Shown here in pieces: positions 47,274 to 58,592 of a stretch of DNA of 64,000 nt (positions are counted from its first letter, which is position 1; the number at the start of each line of letters is the position of its first letter). A model generated the notes under the pieces. That model was not told where the DNA came from. It was given only the letters and a program-made list of their open reading frames with translations, and did not search any database. The stretch is from contig NC_053422.1 of the NCBI RefSeq assembly GCF_016859285.1, positions 11,207,501-11,271,500 on the forward strand. The letters are read 5' to 3'. The position numbers and the translations under genes were made by a program. This stretch comes from Xiphias gladius (lineage: Eukaryota > Chordata > Actinopteri > Istiophoriformes > Xiphiidae).

Positions 47274-47534
47274 CACGTATGTTTGCACTTCTGTCTTTGT
47301 GAGGACACTCGTTGACATAATGCATTCCCCATACCCTAACCTTAACCATCACACCAAAATCCAAACCCAAACCCAAACCCTCATCCTTACTCTAAAACCA
47401 AGTCTTAACCCTCAATCAGCCCTTTAAAAAAAGTGTCAGAAAGTGAGGACCAGCCAAAATGTCCTCACTTTCCCAAATGGTCCTCAGTCCAATTGTTTAA
47501 AACTCAAACTGGACCTTACAATGTATAGCTATAC

Positions 47535-47592
<58 letters not shown>

Positions 47593-50500
47593 TCTCTTCC
47601 AACAAAATATTTGATGAAAACAAAAAATGCAAAAATACTTAAAACTGAAAGTAATAAGTAAACACAGCACCAACATTCCCACTCATAACCAGACGTGCAC
47701 AAATTACTCAGATCTTTTACTTAAGTAAAAATACAGATACAAAAGTGTAAAAATACTTTGTTACAAGTAAAAGTCCTGCATTCAAAATCATACTTAAGTG
47801 AAAGTATAAAATGATTCTCAGTAAAAGGTACTTAAAATATCAAAGTAAAAGTACTCATTTTGCAGTACAGTGTCCTCTGTGACTGATTAGAGTGTTAATC
47901 CTGATGCAATAATGTGCAAGCAGCATTTTACTGTTGTAGCTGGTTGAGGTGGAGCAAGTTTGAACTACTTAAGGAACTAATAGATGTGACCATGAAATGT
48001 CTCCAGCTGATTACTTGCATTAAGTTATGCTTCAGTCCAGTATCTCAAAATTGAACGGTAGTTGAGTAAATGGCCTTTTTTTTCCACCACTGCCCATAAC
48101 TCATACCCTCCTCAAAGACAGTTTTAGAGGAAATAATCAGATCATTATTTAAGGAAAAAAAAAATCAATAAAATAATCTAAAAATACTCACTAACAAGTA
48201 ACCTGCATGGTTAAGTGACTCAGAAAACATGTTGCCTAACTGGTTTAACTATGATGGACAGTGACACACCTGCATTCAGTCAACACCACCACATGTAATT
48301 CATAGTAAGTTTTACTTATTGTGAATATTAATAAGAATATTAATGATATAACAATTTATTCTGTGTATTTCTGATTTGGTATGTATTCTATAATACGGGG
48401 GGGGGGCTGCTGCTTTGACACCACTAACCCCTCACTGTGTTTTTTCTTTAGGTTTTTCACAGGTACATGGAATGTAAACGGCCAGTCCCCAGACAGCAGT
48501 CTGGAGCCATGGCTCTGCTGTGACACAGAACCTCCTGATATTTATGCTCTGGGGTCAGTAGGAATTAATCGCACAGCGCTTTTCCGACCATGAAGTTGTA
48601 GAAAGTTGTCTTCTTTTATTGCTCTATAAACACTCAATATGGTGGCTTGGTTTATGACTTCAGTTTTCAAGAACTGGACCTGAGCACTGAAGCTTTCTTC
48701 TACATGGACTCATCCAAGGAGCAGTTGTGGGTGGAAGCTGTGGAGAAAAGTTTGCACCCAAAAGCCAAGTACAAGAGGGTGGGTAGGAGAAATGCCTCCT
48801 TAGAGATAAATCAATACTTTCTAGGACTATTGGGTCTTGTTATGTTGATGAAAGCATGGTTTTCTTACTAGTAGGACAGAACACACATGGTATAACTAAC
48901 TAACTTGATATTTAATTTTAATTTATTTATTTATTTATTTTATGTCTCCAGGTTCGGATCATACGACTAGTTGGGATGATGCTTGTGGTCTTTGTCAAAA
49001 AGAACCACAAGAATCACATTAAAGAAGTGGCTGCAGAGCATGTGGGGACGGGAATCATGGGAAAAATGGTTTGTTTATATGAAATTTAGACCTACTACTT
49101 CAAAATATAAATAATGATAGAAGGCCATGGTATAAATGTGCCATGTGGTTTTGCATTTGAGTGCAGTGACTGATGAAAAATTAGTAAAATGTTCAAAACT
49201 GTGTTAAATACTTCAAAAAATGGCTGGATCAGCAGCTGTATCAAGAGCTTCACCCAAACACGAATCACTTATTCTTTGTTCATGGTTTTAACAAATATCA
49301 CTGGAATACAGATCATGCTTACTAATATACATACAAAAAAGACTGTAAATTTACCTCCTTGATAATTTTTTTTTTTTTTTTCAAGATTACAGTATTTACA
49401 GTACACTGAACTTAGCTTGTGTTTGATTTATGTAATATTAAACATGTTACATAGACTTTATTCTTACATGAATATGCCTGAATTAAAATAAGGGTCTGTT
49501 TAGATGTCAATCTGACAGCCTGATTTTTAATATCAATTTTTAGTTTTATTTTTATTTTTTTTCAGGGGAACAAAGGAGGCGTGGCAGTGAGGTTTGTTTT
49601 CCACAACACTAGTTTCTGCATCGTAAACTCACATCTGGCAGCACACGTGGAAGACTTTGAGCGCCGCAACCAGGACTATAAAGACATATGTGCCCGCATG
49701 ACCTTCCACTTACTGGAATACCCTCCTCTCAGTATCGTTAAACATGAGTGAGTTCCCCTTTCATTCATGTCCAGAGTGAGAACATGGCTCGGGATTAATG
49801 TGAAAAATCTGATTTTACACTCATTGGTTACGTTTGTATCATCAGTTAGATGTTTTGTTCACGACTAGCTGTAACTGAATTCCTGCGATTTTTATTCTGT
49901 TTTGTTGATTTTACATTCAAATATTTTTTTTTCACATATCCAACATTCTGCAGTAACACTAAATTTATTCTGTGCAATAAAGTTGTTATTACTTAAAACA
50001 CTAAAATAAGTGTTACTGTCTTCAGTAGCTTGACAAACATGAGCTACAGACTACAATTCTTTGGTAGCATTTTAGTGTTTGTGAGGATAATCATATTCAC
50101 AACAAAGTTGCTGGTTTAATTCTGTTCTTTTAAGATATCTCTGTCTCTTTTTGTGTTTCAGTGTAGTAATCTGGCTTGGGGACTTAAATTATCGTCTGTT
50201 TAAGTACGATGCTTCTGAAGTCAAACAGTTTATTGCTCAGAATGAGCTGAAGAAGCTTCAGGAAGTTGATCAGGTGAGTGTGTTATCCTGATCAGTGTGT
50301 TTTCTCTGCGTTTATTTGTCCTGCAGCTGAAAGAAAACGTACCACCACAGTTTTGGAAACTTAAAGCAAGAAAATAGCAGTTTTAACTGTACTTTTAACT
50401 TTTAAAACACAGTTAACAAAGTATTAGGGCTTTTCAGGTAATTATTAGATACAGAAAAATTACCCCAATTACAGCTTGTGTCTATAATTAGCTACAGTTT

Positions 50501-53500
50501 GTGTTTTTAGCGGTTTTAAAAGTATTACTTGAATAATTGCTACGTATTGAGTGAGTTTGACATAAAATAAGAGAAGTTCACACTTTGATGAGGCTGTTAG
50601 GCATTAACTCTAGTGCTGCACAGTAGCTATAGTGAAATATACATGGTTATACATGGAAATATGTAAGTCATCTGTGCTTGAGTTCTGAAATTATCTGATG
50701 TGAACTTGTCTAAATGTAAGACAGTAAAGCCCAGCACAACAGAAGTTAATATTTCTCGATAAAAGAAGTGAAGCCTATATACAGCACACGGCAAGCTGTT
50801 TTGCAAACATTGTTGTTACACACTTTTGATTACTACACTTGTAGCAATTCTAAATGTTTGTAATCCGTTATGATTTCCTCATTAACCCAGTTTATTGTGA
50901 CAGTAAAGATCTTGTTGTGACTCTTTCAACAACTAATACTTGACAATGTTGCCACTTTTTATATGTAGCTGAACATTCAGAGACAGACAAAGAGAGCCTT
51001 CACAGACTTCATGGAGGGAGAGATTAACTTCATTCCCACGTACAAGTACGACCCCAAAACAGATCGATGGGACTCGAGGTAAAAAGATAACCTTGTGTTG
51101 TATCTGTTTTTTAATGATCGAATACAAAACTCACTACAGGTTTTTTATTACTTTTGCAATTTCGTCCTGAGTTTCACTTTTTCTTCTTGGGAATCCTGAT
51201 TAAATTTTGCGAGTAAGGAAGCCTCTTTTGGCCTTATCATTACACTAACACACAGTCAGCAGTACTGGACATGTGTCTGATGTCTGACCTCTGACTCTGC
51301 CACTGAAAAACTGTTTCCTGCAGTGGGAAGTGCCGTGTACCGGCTTGGTGTGACAGAATCCTTTGGAGGGGCACCAATGTCAAGCAGCTCAGATACCGAA
51401 GTCACATGGAGCTGCAAACGAGTGACCACAAGCCTGTCAGCTCCCTATTCAGTATAGGAGTAAGAAGCTATCTTGTTAAATACAAAACCTTAAACTGAAA
51501 CTTTGTTTAAAACATGCAAGGTTCAGCTATTAATTTTGACAATATGTAAGACTTTGATATAATAAATACTTTCTTGTTGATTAAAAATCGTTAAATAGGA
51601 CCTGTGTGTTTGTGAAACAGGTGAAGGTGGTAAATGAGCTACGACACAAAAAGGTGTTTGAGGAGATTGTTCGAGCAATGGACAGAATGGAGAATGACTT
51701 CCTTCCATCTGTATCTTTGAGCAGGAGAGAGGTAAGAATAGAGTCCTCACACACGTGCTTATACTGAGGGTTTGTCTGATGTTTCCTCCTCAGCGATATA
51801 AAATCGGGCACTAATAACCTTTTAAAACCTTTATTGAAAACCGAGTAGCCTGTGGTAGTTTCTTCTTAAAATTGTAGGATGAAAGTTACCGGGAGTCTGT
51901 TATTAATGTTTCATCTTCTTCCTTGTCCTTCAGTTTACATTTGAGAATGTCAAATTCCGGCAGCTTCAGAAGGAGCGCTTCCTAATAACAAATGACGGGC
52001 AGGTCCCTTGTCACTTTGCCTTCATCCCCAAACTCAATGACTCGCAATATTGCAAGCCGTGGCTACGCGCTGAGCCAAGCGACGGATTCTTAGAGCCCAG
52101 TAAGTCCTTTTATCTTAATAAGTCCCTCAAATTTAAGATATGATTATGTAATATTTTAGTTATTGGTAATGAAATGCAAAAGGGAAATCATAAATTTAGT
52201 TATATCTTTAGGACAACTTTGTACTGTGACATCTCCCAAGTGAGCCACTGAAATAGTCATTTTGAATATTGTGAAGGATCATGCAAGTCACCCTTGTTTA
52301 ATTATTCTTTTTAAACCAGCAAAATTAGCAATGTCCAGATGGGAGCAAACTGGTTCACACAAAAAATGAGGAGTTTTCAAGTTGTGGAATTCTCATTTGC
52401 AGTATTTTTATTAATTTTCAGTGCAGAAGAGTAACAAGCACTAACACCTTGTCTGATTCCTCAGTGTGCTAATTTATTGTTCCCCTCATGTTTGTAAACT
52501 TTTTTTACGCCCATTTGTGACTGTATAACAAGGCAACTAGTATGGAAAAGTGGGTGATTAGTGATCCAAACAAAAACGATAAATAAGGCACAGTTTAAAG
52601 TGTGTATGTTTCCTTGCCAGATAATTTTCCTTTAATTTGCAATAAATCAACTATGCAAAGGCTCATTATGTTCCTCAGAGAGTTTTGTCTGTGAACCTCT
52701 GACTTATCTTCCTGAGCAGCTGAGACCCTGGAGATCTTTCTGGAGGCGTATGTCAGTAAGGACTCGGTCACGCTGCTGAACTCCGGAGAGGACGCCATAG
52801 AGGACATTCTGGTGCTCCATCTGGACCGTGGCAAGGACTACTTCATTACCATCTCTGGCAACTACCTGCCAAGCTGCTTTGGCACCTCGCTGGAGACTCT
52901 GTGTCGCATGAAGAAGCCCATCAGAGAGATCCCCATCACCAAACTCATTGACCTGGTGAGGGAAAGCTAATCCGGCAGTCACGAAAAGGGAAATACAGTC
53001 AGACCAGTGATAGGATTAGTTAACAAAGGCATATTTTCCTCAGATTAGTTGATTGTGAGACATTGACCTTCCTATGCACAGAGCAGTTTAGCTCAGATTG
53101 TAATCTGATAGCTGTCCCTCACTCTGTAGCTATTCACTACCTGAAACCTGAGCGGGAACACGTGAGGACTTGTTCAATCCCTCAGGGTAAACTCAGTCAC
53201 AGAGAGGGCCTATATTTGGAGAGCATAAAATGTCTCGGTTTGTATATTTCTGGCCATGAGGGGCCAAGGGAACGAGGAAGTGGCAAAAACATAGGAAGGG
53301 AGCTCCTAAAGAACAGGGAAAACTGACTCAGGTTAGACCCGCTTTAGCCTGTTTCATATAAATAGACTCCTCTGGTCTTAACATGATCACTTCTGTGTGC
53401 TTCTGTAAAGCTATTTTTGACTTAATCTGATTTGGCTTTGGAATATAGTGTTACTATCATTCAGTACTCATTTATTTCTACTAAACTGTTCCATTTTCTT

Positions 53501-55103
53501 CCTGGCCTGGTGCATTTGTTCAAATGATCTATGCAAGAACAATCCATAATCTCTTTACTTTTTTGATTCTGTTTATATATAGCACTTCTGTCTACTCTGT
53601 TCTTTCTTCTTTTGTTTCCCGTCATTGCCTCTCATTGCCTTGATCATTTCTTTCCAACTCTTCACTGTGGTTGTGGGCTGACTTCTTGCTCAGGGAGAGG
53701 ACAGCTTCATGGAAAAGGTAAAATATTGACACTGATACTGATCAGCTATCATTCGAAACAGGGTCATTATCTCCATAGTTCCAAGACTTCTGTGGTCAAA
53801 TATCTGCAGCATGACACTTAATTGAAGCTCCTCAATTGGTCATGTCAGGAAAAGAATCTGGTTTTGTTGTCCAACAATTAGGAATCAAGAACAGTTTAAC
53901 ATTTTGGAAAATATCTTCATTTGATTTCTGAGTGTTAGATGTGGAGTTTGATATCAATTTCACGTCTTTATGTTAAGTATGGAGCAAGAGCATAAAGACT
54001 GAAATCAGAGGGGGAAACAGTTAGCTGTGTTCTCTCCAAAAGTCATACCTCCAAATGGTGTTCAGCCCAAAAATGGACCTGTGGTAAAACAGTGAAAGGG
54101 GCTGCATTGCTTCAGGCACCAATGGGACAAGAAATCTGATCCAGGAGGTCCAGTTTAATATCCACGAATTTGAAGGCTTATCAGATACCAAAACACTGCA
54201 CAGTGGTTTGTAGTGCTCTGATGCTGGGTTTCGCGACACTCTAAAGTTTTCTCGGCGGCAGTTTTATGTTTCGTTGTGATCACTGTGAACAGTAGAACAC
54301 AGTGTCCATATTTAAAAGTAATCTAAATGTTCGATTGGCCACCGCAGGGCTTTGCTGAATGATATAAGGATGCAGTCTGGCTAAAGCTTGGCCATGTTCA
54401 GCTTTTTTTCTGGACAACCGTGTGTTCTTTTGGTAGAGCCCTCTGCATTGGCACCTCCACAACATAGACTGACTGGCCTCATTCAAATGAATGACGGGGG
54501 TGCATTTTCAAACACGGTCAGACAGAGTTTTAAGACCACGAATATTTCATTTGTGGTTTAAGGCGGAGGTATGTATAGTAACTATTTCCTGGAAGATAAC
54601 AATTGGTAATCTTTACAGGTGTTGATAGTTGTATTTTTGAACTTTAGAGAGAGCCAGACTGACAATTTCCCCCTGCTTCGAGTCCTTATGGTAGGCTATG
54701 CTAATGACCTACTGCGTGTAGCTCCATACATGCACAGACAAAAGACTGGTATCAAAGCTCTCATCTAAGTCTCGCAAAGTAAGCAACAATGTAAGCATTT
54801 TTCCTAAAGTGTTGAACTGTTCTTTTAACATGCAGTCCTGTTCAACTACAATGTAGCACACTGGAGCTTTACTGCTGTTTACAGATTGCCAAAATGTAGT
54901 TGTACAAGCTAATCTGGAAACCGTATCAGTGCATACTCACGCTATATTTCAGAAGGCTGACTGTTAACCCAGAGGCAATCACAGACCAGACCATGCCAGC
55001 CTAGTTATAATCTGAGTGTGTGGATCAGTAACCTATTAAATCTCCCCTCGCACATTTAGGACATGGTACACTTGTCCAGTTAGACAAACACAGACACGCA
55101 CAC

Positions 55104-55139
<36 letters not shown>

Positions 55140-58100
55140 TAAATCTCATTTCACAGCAGGTCGCCCTTGTCGCAGAGCTTCTTCATACACATGATTAAAG
55201 CTAATGAGAAATTTCAGCTAAACTCACACTCATATAAAGCCTAAGGATAAGCCTCTTCTTCCATTTCATAACTTGTTTCTGTAACTAAATAGCTGCATGA
55301 GTAAACATGGAGCCATTTAGAATATAATGTGTCCTCATTTCTTCACAATGTAGCAATTAAATACAATTTTATTTTACAGCTTTCTTGGATCTGAATCCCC
55401 TCTGCAAGATTCACTGCACTGTACATATGCTTAAGGATCACGGGAAAAGCTTTGGGCGTTAAAACATTTTAAACATTAGTCTTGCATGTTAGCATCATCT
55501 CCCACTAAAGACCTACTCCAATCTCTGCTGCCTTTATGTGCAGCCTCACTAGTTGTGGTTATTTTTGGATGTCTCTCATGAGTCTCGGGGATCCATTTGC
55601 AGAGACAAAAAGAATGTGATATTCAGCTTAGTAAAATGGCTCTCCTTCAGGTCTCCGTACCCCAGAGATGGTCTTGGCCGCACTGCTGCTCTGAATCCAT
55701 CCGTAATTGATCAGATGTGTCATGTGCAGTCATTCTAGTAGTCTCTCTTACACTTGATCAAAGCAGTATGAACCGTATAGTATGGGAATAATGTCACAAG
55801 TTCAGATAATTTTTCCTGTTTGGTATATTATTCCAGGAAATAATCTAATGTCTCTGCTACAATTTGTCAGTGTAAAACATGGTGATTTGTCTCCTATCAG
55901 GAGAAGTCAAAGGTGAGCTTCCTGATGGTGGATGGTGCAAGTACTGAGGACAAACCTCTAAAGATCCCCAAGGAGGTGTGGATTCTGGTCAACCACCTCT
56001 TCACCAAGTCCTGTGATCAGGTGAGAAGCCAACGACTAATAACACTTATAAGAATTATTGAGAAGTGATAAAGCTGCTGAACTGTGAAGTTGAAGGATGT
56101 AGTTTTTTTTTGTTTTTTGTTTTCTCTCTTCTGCAGCAGGGGGGCAATTATTGTGATATTAACTTTTAAGCAAGTGTTATAGCACCTGTCTGTGCTTTAA
56201 TGTTTTCTTCAAATAAGTAATACCTGCAAATACTGCCGATTTATGCAATATATTTTTTTATTTACAGTACTTTTCAAACAAGTACATTACTTTTGTGTAC
56301 ATGATATAATATTTTGCAAATGGATATTGGTGCTTTTAGAGGCCAGTGTTCATTTCACTAAATGATAATGGTCTAATAATTATTTCTTCAAATCAAAGAG
56401 AGTCTAGTTTCATATCACAATATCTGCTTTATATTCCATATGCTCATATTATGCACCCTCTTTATTGTATGTTGTAACACTTAAGGTGTGTTAGGAAATG
56501 GAAGTGAAGCAAATTTTTCTCCTTGCATAATACTTGCAAATTTGACCACTGAATCAGCAGCCCTTTGGTGATTCACCCCAAACAGTCAATGTACCATTTG
56601 TACAGACATGAGCTGTTATCTGTGTTTATGTGGCAGCTCAGCCTCCACCTGATCTCAGAGCTCACCAGGAACTCCATTTCTTTTTGTTATTTCCCTCCTG
56701 TCTCTCTCATTTTACTTCTCGTCTCTGTACCTTCATGAAGCAGATTAATAAAGGTCTGGGATACAAGCAACATTTTTTTTTTTTTTTTTTTTTTTCCAAT
56801 TTAAGTAGAAACATTTTCATGCTGCCCTGGGCAAAATTGCATCTAATGTCATCTTTGCATGTAGACCAACTGCCTCTGAAACTTGCCTCACTTTGTGTCT
56901 GAGCACACATTAGATAGGTACTTGTGAGTACTGTGTTAAATGTTCCATATTTTGTCTTTGCATGTCTCTCAGGAGGATCTGTTCCAGACACCAGGTCTAC
57001 AGGAGGAGCTGCAGAGCATCATCGACTGTCTGGACACCAGCATCCCAGACACCATCCGTATCCTCATTTCTGAAGCCGGTTGCACTGGCCGAGATTTCAC
57101 CACGACCCAGTTAACACATGCACCCTGTTGTGTCTCGGTCATTAGGATGAGTTAGCATGATGTTGGTGATGATGACAGTAATAATAGCAATCATGTGACC
57201 TTGTGATGTCCAGTTTGAGTGAAAAACGTTGCTTTAGATTGTTTCTTAATGTTTCATTCTTACTAAGTGTTAAAAGCTAAGTGAGATAATAACACACAGG
57301 CAGAAACATGCTTTGAAGATGATTAGGTGGCTGATTTGTAGTCCAAGGCCCGTATTCGGCCCCATATTTGCTTATTCTTCCCTAACTATCACGTAGCTGG
57401 TTGTAACCACTCTGTAGCTGAGGCTCTGTTGATCTTCTTGGAGGCCTTGCCGGAGCCAGTAGTGTGTTACGAGCTCTACCAAAGGTGCCTAGACTGCGCT
57501 CATGACAGCCGCCTCTGCAAACAGGTGCAGTGATCACCATTTCTTTCTGTTTACACTGCAAAATGTGATGTATAGCAAATTAGGCATTGTTTTCTAAGAA
57601 GACCCATGAATTGTGTTGCATGTGACTGTACAGACAAAAGTGCAGCATTGCAAATTTTTCTTTTTCTATATGTCTCCACTTTGATGAATGACAGTTGATC
57701 TCCCAGTTGCCCCGGGCTCACCGCAACGTGTTCCGTTACTTAATGGCCTTTCTGAAGGAACTTCTCAAGCACTCGCACAACAACAACCTAACAGCCAGCC
57801 TCATAGGTATGCCATAGACAGCTCCTATCTTATGGTTACCATACTTCGGAGCTTATTAAACTTGTTATCGAAAATGTTTAATATTTAATATATATAGGAT
57901 AAAAGCTATAGCCAGACTGATACCAGACTGATGCAATGACGTTTAAAAAAAAATCAGGTAATGGTATATCGACTCATACTCATTTTACACAAGCAATAGC
58001 AAACACAGCTTTTTGATACGGATTGTTTCTTTAGGGATATGTGACCATGTATTTACTGAGCAGGACTTTTTACAGTTGATAAACAAACAGGCAAAAAGAT

Positions 58101-58592
58101 AATGGTATTCCGTTAACCAAGCTGCCTTTAATGGTGACCACTAGGTAGTAGTAGCATTGTAGAAGATACAGTAGTATTTTGAGGGTAGGAGCATTACGTT
58201 AGATTTTCTGCTAGTTGGGCATTTTACCCATCATCTATATGGTAGGCAGACTACTAAATATCCCGACAAATCCCAAATGTTTGGCAATAGTGACATAAAC
58301 GTTTCCTAAATGTTGAACAGCTTATATTATATTGACACAACTGATTACAGAGAGCAGGCAGTATCTTTTTCATGTATTTTAATTGATACAGGATGAAGTT
58401 AAGAAGTCTTCTTTTTATGTGTAGTTAATAATTTTTCTTCTGTTTTTGCCGGCTTCTTGTATTTTAGCTACCCTCTTTGCCAGCCTCCTTATCCGACCGC
58501 CTCCCAACCTGGTGGGCAGGCAGACATCACACGAGCGGCAGAAAGCCATCGACTTTGTTCTGGGGTTCCTCATGGCTGGAGACGAGGAGTAA
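35780..58592 (+). CDS. ocrl: OCRL inositol polyphosphate 5-phosphatase (Lowe syndrome protein)
   Basis: Twenty-four exons join in frame: 35780-35821, 36410-36489, 39196-39287, 39699-39737, 40078-40191, 41599-41790, 41972-42221, 43475-43648, 48452-48553, 48664-48778, 48952-49068, 49566-49747, 50162-50273, 50969-51078, 51324-51459, 51621-51731, 51934-52099, 52720-52955, 53694-53717 (microexon), 55901-56020, 56973-57057, 57397-57524, 57695-57806, 58468-58592. Total 987 residues (human 901). Order: PH domain (1-122); linker with AP-2 motif FEDNF (198-202) and [11 protein letters not shown]; catalytic domain from about 329 with WLGDLNYR (504-511), [11 protein letters not shown] (580-590), SDHKP (607-611); ASH domain; clathrin box LIDL (787-790); RhoGAP-like domain to GDEE. 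It dephosphorylates PI(4,5)P2 and PI(3,4,5)P3 on endosomes and trans-Golgi. The acidic end without a CAAX box, and the clathrin box, separate it from INPP5B. Two introns are U12-type. AATAAA at 60,635 may end the transcript. Confidence 0.96.
35822..36409 (+). other. U12-type AT-AC intron (ocrl intron 1)
   Basis: The intron begins ATATCCTTT, the exact U12 AT-AC donor consensus, directly after the Ala-14 codon. It ends CTGCTCAC, with the branch-site match TTCCTTGAT at 36,389-36,397 (consensus TTCCTTRAY), the branch A 13 nt before the exon. No GT donor nearby keeps the frame. The spliced product reads CLA|TVRGQEL, parallel to human OCRL PLA|TVEGMEM. Confidence 0.88.
35893..35937. promoter_or_regulatory. 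GCTAACGTTAGC hexamer cluster in ocrl intron 1
   Basis: GGCTAACGTTAGCC, then GTTAACGTTAGC, then GGCTAAC follow within 45 bp. These are palindromic combinations of GCTAAC and GTTAGC. The placement just downstream of the first exon parallels mcts1. Function is inferred only. Confidence 0.4.
36490..39195. other. ocrl intron 2, nothing recognised
   Basis: About 2.7 kb of AT-rich intron. No repeat family, RNA gene or open frame with support was found. Confidence 0.5.
42314..43408 (+). mobile_element. Tc1-like transposon, decayed, with long inverted repeats, in ocrl intron 7
   Basis: The left end follows TA (42,312-42,313) and reads CAGTGGCTTCCGAAAGTATT; the right end reads CTGAATACTTTCCGAATT and has lost the last bases. 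Inverted repeats of about 215 bp carry internal repeats of AAAAGTATTCAGACCC, the IR/DR arrangement of Tc1 elements. The coding remnant at 42,710-42,976 includes [19 protein letters not shown], a signature piece of Tc1 transposase before the last catalytic region. The rest of the transposase is deleted or scrambled, so the copy is dead. Confidence 0.85.
43838..44725 (-). mobile_element. L2-like LINE, 5'-truncated 3' end, in ocrl intron 8
   Basis: The minus strand encodes [20 protein letters not shown], then [20 protein letters not shown], the C-terminal reverse-transcriptase tail typical of L2/CR1-type fish LINEs. Toward 43,838 the 3' UTR follows, ending in ATTGAATTGAATTGAA-type tail repeats, as L2 elements do. 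The 5' part of the element is missing beyond about 44,725. There are frame interruptions in the coding part. Confidence 0.75.
44730..45815. other. ocrl intron 8 segment, nothing recognised
   Basis: AT-rich sequence with a short (TTG)n run at its start (about 44,710-44,727). Small open frames here are low-complexity and carry no family signature. Confidence 0.5.
45820..45898 (+). repeat. (CTTT)n(CACT)n microsatellite
   Basis: About eight CTTT units pass into about thirteen CACT units. Confidence 0.95.
46035..46166. repeat. Dispersed teleost repeat (GGAGGAAACCGGAGCACCCG type)
   Basis: GGAGGAAACCGGAGCACCCG, AAACCCACGC and GAAACTCCACACAGC are words of a repeat widespread in fish genomes. It ends at GTGCGGCCCTATA, next to the Tc1 derivative. 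The family was recognised from memory and not searched. Confidence 0.5.
46169..46507. mobile_element. Tc1-type inverted-repeat-only derivative (MITE)
   Basis: The left arm starts after TA with CCGTGCATTCATAAAGTATT; the right arm ends TCTGAATATTTTCCGAATG followed by TA. Inside, TACACTCAAAACCCCACAAT and the reverse-oriented TGGGGTATTGAGTGTA pair up, so two Tc1-like inverted repeats are joined with no transposase between. It is about 340 bp long. Confidence 0.7.
46510..47130 (-). pseudogene. Unidentified processed retrocopy or degraded ORF, antisense in ocrl intron 8
   Basis: The minus strand from an ATG at 47,097 reads [20 protein letters not shown] and continues open for about 50 codons. After a frame change and stops, coding-like sequence continues: [36 protein letters not shown], stop, [40 protein letters not shown]. 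No introns interrupt about 550 bp, and the amino-acid composition is helical and protein-like. I do not recognise the parent gene. A LINE- or transposon-derived ORF is an alternative. At least two disabling changes are visible, so it is probably dead. Confidence 0.5.
47206..47591 (+). repeat. Repeat unit bracketed by two (CA)n microsatellites
   Basis: (CA)n runs lie at about 47,206-47,271 and 47,539-47,591. Between them is a unit containing TTTGTGAGGACACTCGTTGA, TAACCTTAACCATCACACCA, short AACCCA tandem repeats, GTCCTCACTTTCCCAAATGG and ATGTATAGCTATACAAGTAC. The whole arrangement looks like a known fish repeat that carries its own CA tracts. Confidence 0.65.
47690..48092 (+). mobile_element. 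hAT-type MITE with 8-bp target-site duplication, ocrl intron 8
   Basis: It starts CAGACGTGCACAAATTACTC and ends TTTCCACCACTG. Flanks CTCATAAC (47,682-47,689) and CCCATAAC (48,093-48,100) are an 8-bp duplication with one mismatch. The interior (TTTTACTTAAGTAAAAATAC, GCAGCATTTTACTGTTGTAG) places it in the 5908-6400 family. It lacks the inner-element insertion. Confidence 0.8.
53694..53717 (+). CDS. ocrl: ocrl 24-nt microexon (exon 18a equivalent)
   Basis: Flanked by TTGCTCAG and GTAAAA, this exon adds GEDSFMEK in phase 0 between exons ending LIDL and starting EKSKV. It corresponds to the 8-residue alternative exon of mammalian OCRL isoform a (EDSFLEK-like). Because both flanking exons are phase 0, inclusion or skipping keeps the frame. 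Skipping gives LIDLEK; inclusion gives LIDLGEDSF. Confidence 0.88.
53892..54829. mobile_element. Inverted-end MITE copy, expanded, in the ocrl intron after the microexon
   Basis: The left end CAGTTTAACATTTTGGAAAA and the right end GTGTTGAACTGTTCTTTTAA, with TCTCATCTAAGTCTCGCAAA nearby, match the 21,926-22,500 family. The interior is longer (about 940 bp total) and includes GAGAGCCAGACTGACAATTT and TAGGCTATGCTAATGACCTA. It is non-coding. Confidence 0.6.
55080..55138 (+). repeat. (CA)n microsatellite in ocrl intron
   Basis: An interrupted CACG/CA tract of about 58 bp. The rest of the intron to 55,900 shows nothing recognised. Confidence 0.95.
57058..57396 (+). other. U12-type GT-AG intron (late ocrl intron)
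   Basis: The donor GTATCCTCA matches the U12 consensus GTATCCTTT at 7 of 9 positions. A branch-site match TTCCCTAAC (one mismatch to TTCCTTAAC) lies at 57,378-57,386, with the branch A 11 nt before the exon. The acceptor region CTATCACGTAG lacks the usual long pyrimidine tract. The junction gives [14 protein letters not shown], parallel to human [14 protein letters not shown]. Confidence 0.8.

Noticed and set aside
47188-47682. Open frames over the paired CA microsatellites
   Set aside because: Same low-complexity artefact as other CA tracts.
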